A stretch of 36,129 nt of DNA from Nanobdellota archaeon (GCA_018816705.1 JAHIVG010000068.1:1-36129); one strand, 5' to 3'; positions 1-7,761 are shown, counted from the stretch's first letter. Notes: generated by a model from the letters alone, not told the origin. Program-made: numbers and translations.

Positions 1-552
1 CTAATCGACGAGAGCATGAGGGTCAAGCAGCTCGTCTTAAAAGACCTCATCCCGGACATCGAGAAGGCAGTAGAGATGATAATAGACTGCTTCGAGAAGG
101 GCGGCAAGCTATTGATCTGCGGCAACGGCGGATCGGCTGCTGACGCTTCTCACTTCGCCGGGGAGTTTGTGGCAAGATTCCTCAAGGAGAGGAAGGCCCT
201 GCCAGCCATAGCCCTGAACACAGACACATCCATCATCACAGCATGGAGCAACGATTACAGCTTCGACACCGTGTTCGAGAGACAAGTGGAGGCTTTGGGC
301 AGGAAAGGCGACATCTTCATAGGCATAAGCACCAGCTCGAACTCACCCAACATCATCAAGGCATCAGAATACTGCAGGAAAGCAGGCATAAAGACCCTGA
401 ACATCCTGGGCAATGACGGAGGCAAGCTGAAAGCGTTGTCAGACCACAGCATATTAGTCATGGACAAGAGCACGCCGAGGATACAGGAATCCCACATAAT
501 GATAGCCCACATCATATGCGAGCTCGTCGAGAAGCACTTCGCGGAGGGATGA
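1..552 (+). CDS. gmhA: Phosphoheptose isomerase-like SIS protein (5' end probably cut by window)
   Basis: A single sugar isomerase (SIS) domain of the GmhA type, which converts sedoheptulose 7-phosphate to a heptose 7-phosphate in the cytoplasm. Visible hallmarks, numbered from the ATG at 16, are the phosphate-binding GNGGSAADA loop (about 36-44), the STSSNS segment near 105, and the C-terminal IQESH...H helix that supplies the catalytic Gln and His of the family. The frame is open back to base 1 and family members usually have a few residues more than the 178 counted from 16, so the true start is probably upstream; ATG 16 is the fallback. The stop overlaps the next start (ATGA), so the phosphatase is translationally coupled. 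Heptose synthesis and a related sugar-phosphate isomerisation are both possible substrates. Confidence 0.85.
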   Translation, partial: LIDESMRVKQLVLKDLIPDIEKAVEMIIDCFEKGGKLLICGNGGSAADASHFAGEFVARFLKERKALPAIALNTDTSIITAWSNDYSFDTVFERQVEALGRKGDIFIGISTSSNSPNIIKASEYCRKAGIKTLNILGNDGGKLKALSDHSILVMDKSTPRIQESHIMIAHIICELVEKHFAEG

Positions 553-1022
553 AAATGGACTTCAAGAAGATAATGCTGGTCGTCTGCGACTTCGACGGCG
601 TCATGACCGACAACAAGGTCATCATGGACGAGAACGGGAAAGAATCTGTCGTGTGCAACAGAGGAGATGGGTTGGGCATAGACAGGCTCAAGGAAAATGA
701 TATCGAAGTGATCTGCCTGTCCAAGGAGAGGAACAAGGTCGTCGAGGCCAGGTGCAGGAAGGTAAAGATAGGATGCTGCCAGGGCATAGACGACAAGCCC
801 GAACTGTTCAAGAAGGAAGTGAGCAAGCGAGGCCTTACGATGGACCAGGTGTGCTTCATCGGCAACGACGTGAACGACATCGGATGCCTGAAAGAGGCAG
901 GGATCGGTGTCGCGACAAATGACGCCTACCCTGATGTCAAGAAGGTCGCTGACTTCATCACCAAGACCAACGGCGGGGAAGGGGTCGTGAGGGAGGTCTC
1001 GGACCTCATACTGAAAGGTTAA
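549..1022 (+). CDS. KdsC-type HAD sugar-phosphate phosphatase
   Basis: A cap-less HAD phosphatase of about 157 residues, the size of KdsC (KDO 8-phosphate phosphatase) and of the phosphatase domain attached to some NeuA proteins. Motif I is DFDGVMTD (Asp14 nucleophile, Asp16 acid/base), motif II is the Ser of ICLSKE near residue 58, and the late motif is GNDVND near 106-111, followed by the GGEGVVRE tail typical of KdsC. The start at 549 is chosen because ATGA overlaps the previous stop; ATG 555 is also possible, and the frame is open further upstream only by chance. With a CMP-sugar synthetase three genes on, dephosphorylation of a nonulosonate or KDO-like 8/9-phosphate is the natural guess, but heptose bisphosphate cannot be excluded. 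Confidence 0.82.
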   Translation: MKMDFKKIMLVVCDFDGVMTDNKVIMDENGKESVVCNRGDGLGIDRLKENDIEVICLSKERNKVVEARCRKVKIGCCQGIDDKPELFKKEVSKRGLTMDQVCFIGNDVNDIGCLKEAGIGVATNDAYPDVKKVADFITKTNGGEGVVREVSDLILKG

Positions 1023-1023
1023 A

Positions 1024-1034
1024 TTATTTATATC
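1024..1034 (+). promoter_or_regulatory. TATA box for radical SAM gene
   Basis: TTATTTATATC, centred about 26 bases before ATG 1056, the spacing for a leaderless or near-leaderless mRNA. A GGTGA at 1045-1049 could also act as a ribosome binding site. Confidence 0.55.
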
Positions 1035-1055
1035 ATCTATACCCGGTGAACCATC

Positions 1056-2132
1056 ATGCAAGACATAAACTACTACATGCGGGCTTGGGAGACCAAGAAA
1101 AGGCTCCTGAAAGGCGAGAAGATAGAAGGGCTGCCTGAGCTCTGGGAAGGCTTTGTCTCGAAGAAACCTGTCGTCTTCCAGGTGGAGACCACAAACGTGT
1201 GCAACATGAAGTGCGTCATGTGCCCCCGGACGACGAAAATGAAGAGGGAAGCGGCCCACATGAAGCCGGAGACTTATAAGAAAGTGATGGACAATATTGA
1301 GCCGTTCAAACGGATCGACCTTCTGAATTACAGGAAGTTCCTCAGCCTGGAACTGGCAAAGAACGACATTGTCAACGAGGACGAGGACTTCTTCCACTTC
1401 GGGATCTCAGCGGAATCACTCACCATGCACGGCTTCGGAGAGCCTCCATTGGATCCGCATATAGTCGAAAGGGTGAAACTAGCTAAGGAAAAAGGTCTGA
1501 AGACCTACTTCTCCTGCAACCCGATGAACGTCAACGAGAAGGTGCTGAAAGGACTGCTGGAGGCAGGCCTGGACTACCTGAAATATTCCATAGACGGCCT
1601 CGACCCGAAGACGCTGGCAAAATACAGGGGCCGCGAAGTCACAAAGGAAGACATCTACGGCAAGATAGAGATGGCCCTGAAGATGATCAAAGAAGGAGAG
1701 CATGGCACCATGCTCGTGCTCACGATGCTCGGCTTCGGCGGCAACCAGGACCAGTGCAAGACCTTCATGAAAGACTGGAAGGACAAGAAGGTCTTTGCGT
1801 ACGTGAAGAACTGCCACAACAGATGGCTCTTCCAGGACGACGCACCCGAGAACACCGCACATTACATGAGGACATACTGCGAATACCCATTCCTGTGCGT
1901 CTGCCTCTTGCAGGACGGGACCGTAACACCATGCCCAGTGGATTACGACGGGCACCTGGCCATGGGTAACATCAACGAGCAAAGCCTTGAAGAGATCTGG
2001 AACTCCAAGAAGTACAAGGAATTCAGGAAGATGCACCTGCTGGGAGGCATACCGAAAGAACATTTCTGCATGGCGCAATGCGACGCGCCGATAATGGGGG
2101 ATGCGATAAATGGCATACGACCTAAAGGATGA
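1056..2132 (+). CDS. Radical SAM/SPASM enzyme
   Basis: A 358-residue radical SAM protein. The [4Fe-4S]/SAM cluster motif CxxxCxxC is at Cys49, Cys53 and Cys56 (NVCNMKCVMCP), and a GEP-type motif (HGFGEPPLDP) follows near 130. The C-terminal third has SPASM features: Cys residues around CVCLLQDGTVTPCP, the phrase GNINEQSLEEIWNS that marks this superfamily, and a final Cys338/Cys342 pair. SPASM proteins bind extra Fe-S clusters and modify peptides, sugars or cofactors. It has its own TATA box, and its 3' end overlaps the dehydrogenase gene by 23 bases, so it belongs to the same unit as the dehydrogenase and CMP-sugar synthetase. A sugar-modifying role is inferred from the neighbours only. Confidence 0.85.
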   Translation: MQDINYYMRAWETKKRLLKGEKIEGLPELWEGFVSKKPVVFQVETTNVCNMKCVMCPRTTKMKREAAHMKPETYKKVMDNIEPFKRIDLLNYRKFLSLELAKNDIVNEDEDFFHFGISAESLTMHGFGEPPLDPHIVERVKLAKEKGLKTYFSCNPMNVNEKVLKGLLEAGLDYLKYSIDGLDPKTLAKYRGREVTKEDIYGKIEMALKMIKEGEHGTMLVLTMLGFGGNQDQCKTFMKDWKDKKVFAYVKNCHNRWLFQDDAPENTAHYMRTYCEYPFLCVCLLQDGTVTPCPVDYDGHLAMGNINEQSLEEIWNSKKYKEFRKMHLLGGIPKEHFCMAQCDAPIMGDAINGIRPKG

Positions 2133-2862
2133 AGTCGTGGTGATAGCTGGAGGAGCAGGACTGATAGGCAAGGCCCTGTCAAAGGCCTTTGCGGAAGAAG
2201 GGGCAAAGGTCGTGATAGCTTCCAAGGAAGGGAAAGGATTTGCCCAAGAGATCGGTGCTGGATTCCACGAGCTGGACATCAGCGACGAATCCAGCGTGGA
2301 CAGGCTCATCAAGGACATGGACAAGGGACACGGAAAGATAGATGTCTTCATCAACTGCGCATGGCCCAAGACAGACGACTGGATGACCAATGTAGAAGAA
2401 GTCAAGTTCAAGTCCATACTGAAGAACCTAGAGATGCATCTCGGCGGCTATTGGCTGTGCTGCCAGAGGTTCGCGCTCTACATGAAGAAGCAGGGCCACG
2501 GCCGGATAATCAACTTCAGCTCGACACAGGGTGTGGTAGCACCAAACTTCTCAGTTTATGAGGGTACAAAGATGACCTCTCCACCAGCATATCCGCTCAT
2601 CAAGGGCGGTATCATCATGATGACAAAGTATTTTGCGACTTATTTCGCAAAGCATAACGTGCGGGTGAATTCTGTTTCGCCTGGAGGCGTGTACAACGAC
2701 CAGGACCCAGACTTCGTCAAGAGGTATTCCAAGCTGACACCGCTGGGAAGGATGGCCAAGGCAGAGGAGATCGTATCCCCTGTATTGATGCTGGCATCGA
2801 AGAAGAGCAGCTACATGACAGGCGAGAACATAATGGTAGACGGAGGCTGGACAACATGGTAG
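2110..2862 (+). CDS. Short-chain dehydrogenase/reductase, PtmA-like
   Basis: A 250-residue classical SDR. The nucleotide-binding loop is AGGAGLIG (13-20), the catalytic Ser lies in FSSTQG (137-138), and Tyr161 and Lys165 form YPLIK. The stretch YEGTKMTSP before the active Tyr and the ending PLGRM...SSYMTGENIMVDGGWT resemble, from memory, the SDR subgroup that includes PtmA of Campylobacter flagellin glycosylation loci, where ptmA sits beside the CMP-legionaminate synthetase gene ptmB. The same adjacency occurs here: the stop overlaps the next start by 7 bases. It is probably an NAD(P)-dependent step in making a modified amino or acidic sugar. The exact substrate cannot be read from sequence. 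Confidence 0.82.
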   Translation: MAYDLKDEVVVIAGGAGLIGKALSKAFAEEGAKVVIASKEGKGFAQEIGAGFHELDISDESSVDRLIKDMDKGHGKIDVFINCAWPKTDDWMTNVEEVKFKSILKNLEMHLGGYWLCCQRFALYMKKQGHGRIINFSSTQGVVAPNFSVYEGTKMTSPPAYPLIKGGIIMMTKYFATYFAKHNVRVNSVSPGGVYNDQDPDFVKRYSKLTPLGRMAKAEEIVSPVLMLASKKSSYMTGENIMVDGGWTTW

Positions 2863-3521
2863 TCGTCACGATAATACCTGCCCGGGGCGGGAGCAAGGGC
2901 ATACCCAAGAAGAACATCAAGCCAATGAACGGCAAGCCCATGATAGCCTGGACCATAGAGGCCAGCATAAAGAGCGGCGTTGACAAGACATACGTGTCCA
3001 CTGATTCTTCGGAGATCGCAGAGGTGTCGAGGAAGTACGGAGCAGAGGTTATCGTCAGGTCCAAGGACCTGGCCGGTGACTTCACCTCCAGCGAAGACGT
3101 GCTGATACATGCTGTCGAGTATCTTGAGAAGGAGGGAGTGAAGCCAGAGCTGATAGTGTTCTTGCAGTGCACCTCGCCCACGCGGGAAGCAGACGTGATA
3201 TCTTCAGCAGTGAAAAAGATAGACGAAGGATATGATTCTGTCGTGGCCGTCTTCGAGACCACACGGTACTACGGCAAGTCCGATAGAGGTGTGTTCAAGT
3301 CCTTCAGGGGCAGCATCAAGAGGCGGCAAGACACAGAGAAATGGTACTGCGACTCGGGATCATGCTATGTTATGAAAACAGATGTGTTCATGAAGGAAAA
3401 AGACAGGTTCTGCGGCAAAGTAGGCTGGGTCGAGATGCCGGAGATGGACGGCTTCGAGGTCGACAACCTGTTCGACTTCTGGCTGATAGAGAGGATACTG
3501 GAATACAAGGACTTTCAATAG
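2856..3521 (+). CDS. CMP-nonulosonate (NeuA-type) cytidylyltransferase
   Basis: A 221-residue nucleotidyltransferase of the acylneuraminate/KDO cytidylyltransferase family, which activates an acidic sugar with CTP. The N-terminal CTP-binding motif is IPARGGSKGIPKKN (7-20), QCTSPTR at 104-110 corresponds to the usual QPTSPLR, and EVDNLFDF at 201-208 corresponds to the metal/sugar site (usually DIDxxxDF). The segment RRQDTEKWYCDSGSCYVMK replaces the common RQD..Y..NGAIYI, with two Cys where Asn or Gly is normal, so the sugar pocket may differ. ATG 2856 overlaps the dehydrogenase stop. The likely product is a CMP-nonulosonate for surface glycans. Confidence 0.83.
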   Translation: MVVVTIIPARGGSKGIPKKNIKPMNGKPMIAWTIEASIKSGVDKTYVSTDSSEIAEVSRKYGAEVIVRSKDLAGDFTSSEDVLIHAVEYLEKEGVKPELIVFLQCTSPTREADVISSAVKKIDEGYDSVVAVFETTRYYGKSDRGVFKSFRGSIKRRQDTEKWYCDSGSCYVMKTDVFMKEKDRFCGKVGWVEMPEMDGFEVDNLFDFWLIERILEYKDFQ

Positions 3522-3772
3522 AACATTTTTTGTCGCTTCCTAATCCTGTTGTAGGCATAATCAAGCCCTGTCCATCTTGTAAGAAGAACAAAAGGGTGCT
3601 CGAGCATCTCCCTTGCCCTCAAGGCGTACATCGTCACCGCAGGACTCAATCCGCATTGGATCGGAAGAACATGCTCTCTGCCAGTGGATTCACTGATGAA
3701 CCGCTCCTGGTCATAGTATCTCCCTGCATAGTCAAAACCTACCAGGTGACTCAACAAATCCTTCAACTTCAT
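3515..3772 (-). CDS. Small hypothetical protein (85 aa)
   Basis: An 85-residue basic, aromatic-rich protein with no family that I recognise and no membrane segment. Support for it being real comes from an excellent TATA box (CTTTTATATAC) centred 29 bases before its ATG, the same geometry as the other genes here, and from the fact that it fills an otherwise empty gap of more than 300 bases. It ends tail to tail with the CMP-sugar synthetase gene, overlapping its stop by 7 bases. The C-terminus (YNRIRKRQKMFY) is strongly positive and could bind nucleic acid or membrane, which is only a guess. Confidence 0.55.
   Translation of the reverse strand: MKLKDLLSHLVGFDYAGRYYDQERFISESTGREHVLPIQCGLSPAVTMYALRAREMLEHPFVLLTRWTGLDYAYNRIRKRQKMFY
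3521..3531 (+). terminator. T-run terminator after CMP-sugar synthetase gene
   Basis: A run of six T (CATTTTTTG) starts four bases after the synthetase stop. Archaeal terminators are often bare T-runs. It lies inside the 3' end of the convergent small gene. Confidence 0.35.
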
Positions 3773-3795
3773 GAAGGGAACGGAATCTCAAGGAA

Positions 3796-3806
3796 GTATA
3801 TAAAAG
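3796..3806 (-). promoter_or_regulatory. TATA box for 85-aa protein gene
   Basis: Reads CTTTTATATAC on the minus strand, centred 29 bases upstream of the ATG at 3772. Confidence 0.55.
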
Positions 3807-3845
3807 TTATTATTATCAGTAGTGAGGATGCCGGAGCATAAGGTA

Positions 3846-3856
3846 ATATTTAAATA
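3846..3856 (+). promoter_or_regulatory. TATA box for gmd
   Basis: ATATTTAAATA. It predicts transcription from about 3876, where there is an in-frame GTG; the family-supported ATG is at 3888, which would leave a leader of about 12 bases. Confidence 0.55.
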
Positions 3857-3887
3857 ATGCAACAGTCCTCTGATTGTGGGGTTTCAT

Positions 3888-4844
3888 ATGAAACGAGCAC
3901 TGATCACAGGCATAACAGGGCAGGACGGCAGCTACCTGGCAGACTTCCTGCTGCAGAAAGGATACAAGGTCTACGGCATGGTCCGCAGGGCCAGTACCGA
4001 GAAATACGAGAGGATAGCCCACGCAAAGGATAAGATCACCCTGCTGCAAGGCGACCTGCTGGACCAGCTGTCGTTGGTGAATGCCGTGAAAGAGGCAGAC
4101 CCGGACGAGGTCTACAACCTGGCAGCCATGAGCTTCGTGCCCACGAGCTGGACACAGCCAGTGCTGACCGGAGAGTTCACCGGACTAGGCGTTACCAGGA
4201 TGCTGGAAGCCATTAGGCTGGTCAACAAGAACATCAGGTTCTACCAGGCTTCCAGTTCAGAGATGTTCGGCAAGGTGCGGCAGAGCCCGCAGAACGAGAA
4301 CACGCCATTCCACCCGCGGAGCCCTTACGGCGTGGCAAAGGCCTATGGCCACTTCATCACCGTCAACTACAGGGAGAGCTACAAGCTTTTCGCAACGTCA
4401 GGCATACTGTTCAACCACGAATCACCCAGGAGAGGCATGGAGTTCGTGACCCGGAAGATAACACATGCGGCTGCCAGCATCAAGCTCAAGCTGGCCAAGG
4501 AACTGAGGCTAGGGAATACTGATGCGAGGCGGGACTGGGGATATGCAGGAGATTACGTACAGGCCATGTGGCTCATGCTCCAGCAGGACAAGCCAGAGGA
4601 TTACGTGATCGGCACAGGAAAGATGCACTCAGTAAAGAACGTCATAGACGTGGCATTCAAGCACCTCGGCCTCGACCCCAAGCGTTACGTAAAGGTGGAC
4701 AAGAGGCTCTTCAGGCCGGCAGAAGTGGACATGCTATGCGCAGACTACACCAAAGCAAGGGACAAGCTAGGATGGGAGCCTAGGGTTACCTTCGAAGAGC
4801 TCATACGCATGATGGTCGACGCTGACATGGAGCGCCTGCAATGA
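3888..4844 (+). CDS. gmd: GDP-mannose 4,6-dehydratase
   Basis: Converts GDP-mannose to GDP-4-keto-6-deoxymannose. It is an extended SDR of 318 residues: NADP-binding GITGQDG (8-14), the GMD-specific VRR segment (near 32-34), the catalytic SSSEMFG (122-128) and Tyr147/Lys151 in [13 protein letters not shown] (176-183), which matches the GMD substrate and cofactor loop, and [11 protein letters not shown], which is diagnostic of GMD. It is shorter than the enterobacterial enzyme (about 373). The start at 3888 gives the usual [17 protein letters not shown] 3876 would add four residues and fits the promoter spacing. The next gene overlaps its stop by 4 bases and encodes the reductase that uses its product. 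Confidence 0.93.
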   Translation: MKRALITGITGQDGSYLADFLLQKGYKVYGMVRRASTEKYERIAHAKDKITLLQGDLLDQLSLVNAVKEADPDEVYNLAAMSFVPTSWTQPVLTGEFTGLGVTRMLEAIRLVNKNIRFYQASSSEMFGKVRQSPQNENTPFHPRSPYGVAKAYGHFITVNYRESYKLFATSGILFNHESPRRGMEFVTRKITHAAASIKLKLAKELRLGNTDARRDWGYAGDYVQAMWLMLQQDKPEDYVIGTGKMHSVKNVIDVAFKHLGLDPKRYVKVDKRLFRPAEVDMLCADYTKARDKLGWEPRVTFEELIRMMVDADMERLQ

Positions 4845-5713
4845 AAGCGCTGATAACCGGAGCGGCCGGCTTTGTCGGTCCGTGGCTGAAGAAAGAGCTC
4901 GGCGAAGCCATCTGCCTGGACAAGAATTCTGGTGATCATCAAGCAGACATACTCGACAGGAAAGCCCTTATGGAAATCTTCGAGAAGGAACAGCCTGACC
5001 AAGTCTTCCACCTGGCAGCGCAATCATCAGTAGCAAAGAGTTGGCATGAGCCAGAAGAGACCATGAAGGTCAACGTGAAAGGCACGATGAACGTCTTGGA
5101 TGCGGTCCGGAAGCACTGTCCTCAAGCCAGGGTGCTGGTAGTGAGTTCTGCAGAGGTGTATGGCAAGCCGGAGAGATTGCCGCTGAAAGAGGACGATCCA
5201 TTGAAGCCTGTAAGCCCTTATGGCAAGTCAAGGGTGGCGCAGGAAGAACTCGTGGGCCAGTATACTAAGCTTGGTGTTAACGCAGTGGTCATCAGGAGCT
5301 TCTCACATACAGGGCCCGGGCAGAGCCCGAGCTTCGTGTGCTCAGAGTTCGCAAAGGCTGTTGCAGAAGGCGAGAAGTCAATAACCATAGGCGATGGCAG
5401 CATAAAGAGGGATTTCTCCGATGTGCGGGATGTTGTCCGAGGGTACAGGCTGGCGCTGGAAAGGTTCAAGCCAGGAACGTATAACCTCTGCTCTGGCAAG
5501 GCCTACTCGATAAAAGAGATACTGGACAAGCTCATCTCGATCAGCGGGGCTGAGATAAAGGTGGAGAGCGACGAGTCAAAGATCAGGAAGAACGACATAC
5601 CAGAGCTCTTGGGCAATAATTCTAAGTTCTCTGAAGCCTTCGGCTGGAAGCCTGAGATACCCTTCGAGAAGACGCTGTCTGACCTGCTCGAATATTGGCA
5701 GGCTAAAACCTGA
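4841..5713 (+). CDS. rmd: GDP-4-keto-6-deoxymannose reductase (RMD-type)
   Basis: A 290-residue extended [11 protein letters not shown] (6-13) binds NAD(P), VSSAEVYG (101-108) carries the active Ser, and [14 protein letters not shown] (153-166) is the segment that marks RMD, the enzyme giving GDP-D-rhamnose. It directly follows gmd with an ATGA overlap, so the pair should make GDP-D-rhamnose. One oddity is that the active-site YxxxK reads Y127-G-K-S-R131, so the Lys expected at +4 is Arg while a Lys sits at +2. The protein may still work, may be slow, or may use another keto sugar. The 3' end overlaps the convergent GT2 gene by 11 bases. Confidence 0.85.
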   Translation: MKALITGAAGFVGPWLKKELGEAICLDKNSGDHQADILDRKALMEIFEKEQPDQVFHLAAQSSVAKSWHEPEETMKVNVKGTMNVLDAVRKHCPQARVLVVSSAEVYGKPERLPLKEDDPLKPVSPYGKSRVAQEELVGQYTKLGVNAVVIRSFSHTGPGQSPSFVCSEFAKAVAEGEKSITIGDGSIKRDFSDVRDVVRGYRLALERFKPGTYNLCSGKAYSIKEILDKLISISGAEIKVESDESKIRKNDIPELLGNNSKFSEAFGWKPEIPFEKTLSDLLEYWQAKT

Positions 5714-6389
5714 GCTTGAGAATCCTGATGAAGTTGCTGAAAAGTATCTTCACTCCGAGCTTTGATTTGCCAGAGGCGCGCTGCTTGAAGATGATAGGCA
5801 CTTCTGCTATCTTCAAGCGCTTCTTATGCGCCCGGTAGAGCACTTCGGTCACGATGAAAGGATCTTTCGCCTTCAATGTGCGGGGATTAATGGTTTCCAT
5901 GGCCTTCCTTGTGAAACAGCGATAGCCAGAAGTCGGGTCTGTAGCCTTGATGCCGAGGACTATGCGTATGTACAGCCGGGCGAAACCGCTCACAAATTTT
6001 CTTAATGCTCCGCGCTCGATGTCCCTTCCGCCTTTTATATTTCTTGAACCTAGTACGACGTCTGCCGTGTCAGCGGCTTTTATCAGGCTGGGAATGTACT
6101 TCGGGTCATGTGAGAAATCTCCGTCCATCTCGACAATCCTGTCTGCGCCGTGGTCGAGGCAATACATGAAGCCTTCCCTGCCGGCCAGGCCGCGGCCGCG
6201 GTTCTTCCTCCTCAGCAGGAGCTCGACATTCCTCTTCCTCATCCTCTGGACGAGCATCCATGTGCCGTCAGGCGAGATGTCGTCGACGACAACGATGCGC
6301 AGGTTTGGGATTTTCAGGTCAAGGATGGCCTTGATTAGCCTCTCTATGTTAGAAGCTTCATTGTAGGTCGGAATCATGACATATATCAT
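5703..6389 (-). CDS. Dolichol-phosphate mannosyltransferase-like GT2
   Basis: A 228-residue family 2 glycosyltransferase of the Dpm1 type, which moves mannose or glucose from a nucleotide sugar to a polyprenyl phosphate at the inner membrane face. It shows IPTYNEASNIE (6-16), VVVDDISPDGT (33-43, family consensus VVDDNSPDGT), the metal-binding EMDGDFSHDP (87-96, consensus MDADFSHDP), VLGSR and the C-terminal QRASGKSKLG. No membrane domain is attached, as in short Dpm1 enzymes. The GT-C proteins elsewhere in the window need exactly this kind of lipid-linked sugar donor. The 3' end overlaps rmd by 11 bases, and the promoter lies over the end of the GT9 gene. Confidence 0.9.
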   Translation of the reverse strand: MIYVMIPTYNEASNIERLIKAILDLKIPNLRIVVVDDISPDGTWMLVQRMRKRNVELLLRRKNRGRGLAGREGFMYCLDHGADRIVEMDGDFSHDPKYIPSLIKAADTADVVLGSRNIKGGRDIERGALRKFVSGFARLYIRIVLGIKATDPTSGYRCFTRKAMETINPRTLKAKDPFIVTEVLYRAHKKRLKIAEVPIIFKQRASGKSKLGVKILFSNFIRILKLRF

Positions 6390-6410
6390 GGACAGAAGGA
6401 ATTGCCGGGC

Positions 6411-6421
6411 GATATTTAAAC
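6411..6421 (-). promoter_or_regulatory. TATA box for Dpm1-like gene
   Basis: GTTTAAATATC on the minus strand, centred 27 bases before ATG 6389. It overlaps the last codons of the upstream GT9 gene. Confidence 0.6.
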
Positions 6422-7414
6422 GTTTCTGACCCTTTCAACTGCCTTAAGAATCATCTCAACAGTTATCGCGTCAGCACAGCTGGGCTGTGCTATCGGGTCT
6501 TTCTTGTAGCAGCAGTAGCATTCCACGTCTGCGTGGACTTTCTCGCCGAGGCCGTAGAGCTCGACCTCTGCTGCTGACGTGGGGCCGAAGAATGCCACAA
6601 TCCTCTTCTTCAGGGCAATCCTGATGTGGAGTGCGAGAGTGTCGCTGGTGATCAGGAGGTCGACTGCTGAAAGCTTGGCTGCGAACTGTCGCAGGGTGTT
6701 GTCTGTGCCGGCGTCGATGATGTCGCACTTGGCCTGTCCGATGATCTTTTTGTTGCGCTCGGTCTCTTCCGGGCCGCCGAACAGGACAATCTTGGCATCT
6801 TTTGAAAGGTGTTCTGCTAGCTTGACAGTCTTCTCTATAGACAATCGCTTGAGAGGCCACCTGCTGCCTGCACCCGTGTTGAAGCCAATGACATATCCTG
6901 GGCCAATCTTCTCCCTGAACTCCTCTGTCAGTTGTTCGTCGTCTTCAGTCATATAATAAAGGGTTTCTGACTTCTCTGGCTTGAGGCCGACTATGTCGAG
7001 CATGTGCTCTTGGTAGGTCTTCTTGTTCTCTTTCTTCAGCACATCGTTCTGCGGCTCGGGACCAAGAGCAGACATCATGAACCAGGGCTCAGCCCCTTCG
7101 GTGAATTTGACGCCTTCGTCCCAGTAGAAGCCCTTGAACTCTGCTCCGGATCTGAGTTTGGATGCGAACTTGCATGCCAGCTCGTCCTCGTCCAGGTTGA
7201 TGACCAGGTCAAAGCTGCCAAGCTGGGAGATGTCCTGGACTGCCACTACTTGTGATATGAGGGAATTGTAGGCCAGCAAGGGCTTGGAGAAAGGCTTTGT
7301 GATCCAAGTGATCCCTGCATCAGGGTGCTGCTCTTTCAGGCCCTGGAGGATACAAGTGGTCCTCAGTACGTCGCCTGCTGCGCCGAGCTTGATCATGAGT
7401 ATTGACTTGACCAT
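6416..7414 (-). CDS. Glycosyltransferase family 9 (heptosyltransferase-like)
   Basis: A 332-residue GT-B enzyme of family 9, the ADP-heptose:LPS heptosyltransferase family. The N-terminus ILMIKLGAAGDVLRTTCIL (residues 5-23) is the standard GT9 opening with the catalytic Asp in GAAGDVLRT. The second domain has GFNTGAGSRWPLKRL, VLFGGPEETE and LLITSDTLALHIRIALKKRIVAFFGPTS, all landmarks of the nucleotide-sugar site. The usual SDTGPMH reads SDTLALH here. In this setting it probably adds a heptose or related sugar to a surface glycan, which would link with the GmhA-type isomerase at the left end. It has its own leaderless promoter. Confidence 0.88.
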   Translation of the reverse strand: MVKSILMIKLGAAGDVLRTTCILQGLKEQHPDAGITWITKPFSKPLLAYNSLISQVVAVQDISQLGSFDLVINLDEDELACKFASKLRSGAEFKGFYWDEGVKFTEGAEPWFMMSALGPEPQNDVLKKENKKTYQEHMLDIVGLKPEKSETLYYMTEDDEQLTEEFREKIGPGYVIGFNTGAGSRWPLKRLSIEKTVKLAEHLSKDAKIVLFGGPEETERNKKIIGQAKCDIIDAGTDNTLRQFAAKLSAVDLLITSDTLALHIRIALKKRIVAFFGPTSAAEVELYGLGEKVHADVECYCCYKKDPIAQPSCADAITVEMILKAVERVRNV

Positions 7415-7434
7415 GGGTGATGGAGCATGGCTTG

Positions 7435-7446
7435 GCGATAAAAAGG
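7435..7446 (-). promoter_or_regulatory. TATA box for GT9 gene
   Basis: CCTTTTTATCGC on the minus strand, centred about 26 bases before ATG 7414. Confidence 0.5.
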
Positions 7447-7452
7447 TTTCGA

Positions 7453-7464
7453 AAAATTAATAAG
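7453..7464 (+). promoter_or_regulatory. TATA-like box for 89-aa protein gene
   Basis: AAAATTAATAAG, centred about 29 bases before ATG 7488. It is back to back with the GT9 promoter in a 73-base divergent gap. Confidence 0.4.
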
Positions 7465-7487
7465 AATAGCATGATTACCCCCTCATC

Positions 7488-7757
7488 ATGAAACAGCCGG
7501 AGGTCAAGTTTTTCAGAGTAGAATACCAGCACGGAAGGACCGAGTACATAGCGGCATCCTCGCAGCAGGCAGTCGAAGACCTTATAGAACAGTCGAATCC
7601 ACCTGTCGGACCTCCGATGTATAAGACTGATAGCTTGACCGAGGTTGAGGAAGATGAAGCAAAATGGGCTGACCTCTACCCGGCGTTCTCGAAAGACAAA
7701 GGCCTTTGCGGTGACGGGACTTTCATTCTCGGAACAACTAATGTGAAAGTCGACTAG
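7488..7757 (+). CDS. Small hypothetical soluble protein (89 aa)
   Basis: An 89-residue protein with no family that I can name. It starts MKQPEVKFFRVEYQHGRTEYIAASSQ (first strands predicted beta), continues with an acidic helix LTEVEEDEAKW and ends in a strand-rich tail. The pattern of FFRVEY, then G, then YIAASSQQAVEDLIE resembles small single-domain proteins in which a strand-loop-strand is followed by a helix that starts with a residue-counting AVEDL. There is no signal peptide or membrane segment. It is transcribed divergently from the GT9 gene and sits before a GT4 gene that has its own promoter. Its role is unknown. Confidence 0.6.
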   Translation: MKQPEVKFFRVEYQHGRTEYIAASSQQAVEDLIEQSNPPVGPPMYKTDSLTEVEEDEAKWADLYPAFSKDKGLCGDGTFILGTTNVKVD

Positions 7758-7761
7758 CAAA

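Noticed and set aside
255-1397. 380-codon open frame on the minus strand
   Set aside because: It lies opposite three well-recognised plus-strand genes, has low-complexity His/Asp/Val-rich text and no promoter; it is a shadow of GC-rich coding sequence.
1479-2417. 312-codon minus-strand open frame
   Set aside because: Opposite the radical SAM and dehydrogenase genes, with no family pattern.
7320-7760. 146-codon minus frame opposite the 89-aa gene
   Set aside because: It overlaps the GT9 start and the divergent promoters; the plus-strand 89-aa frame has the better promoter and composition.
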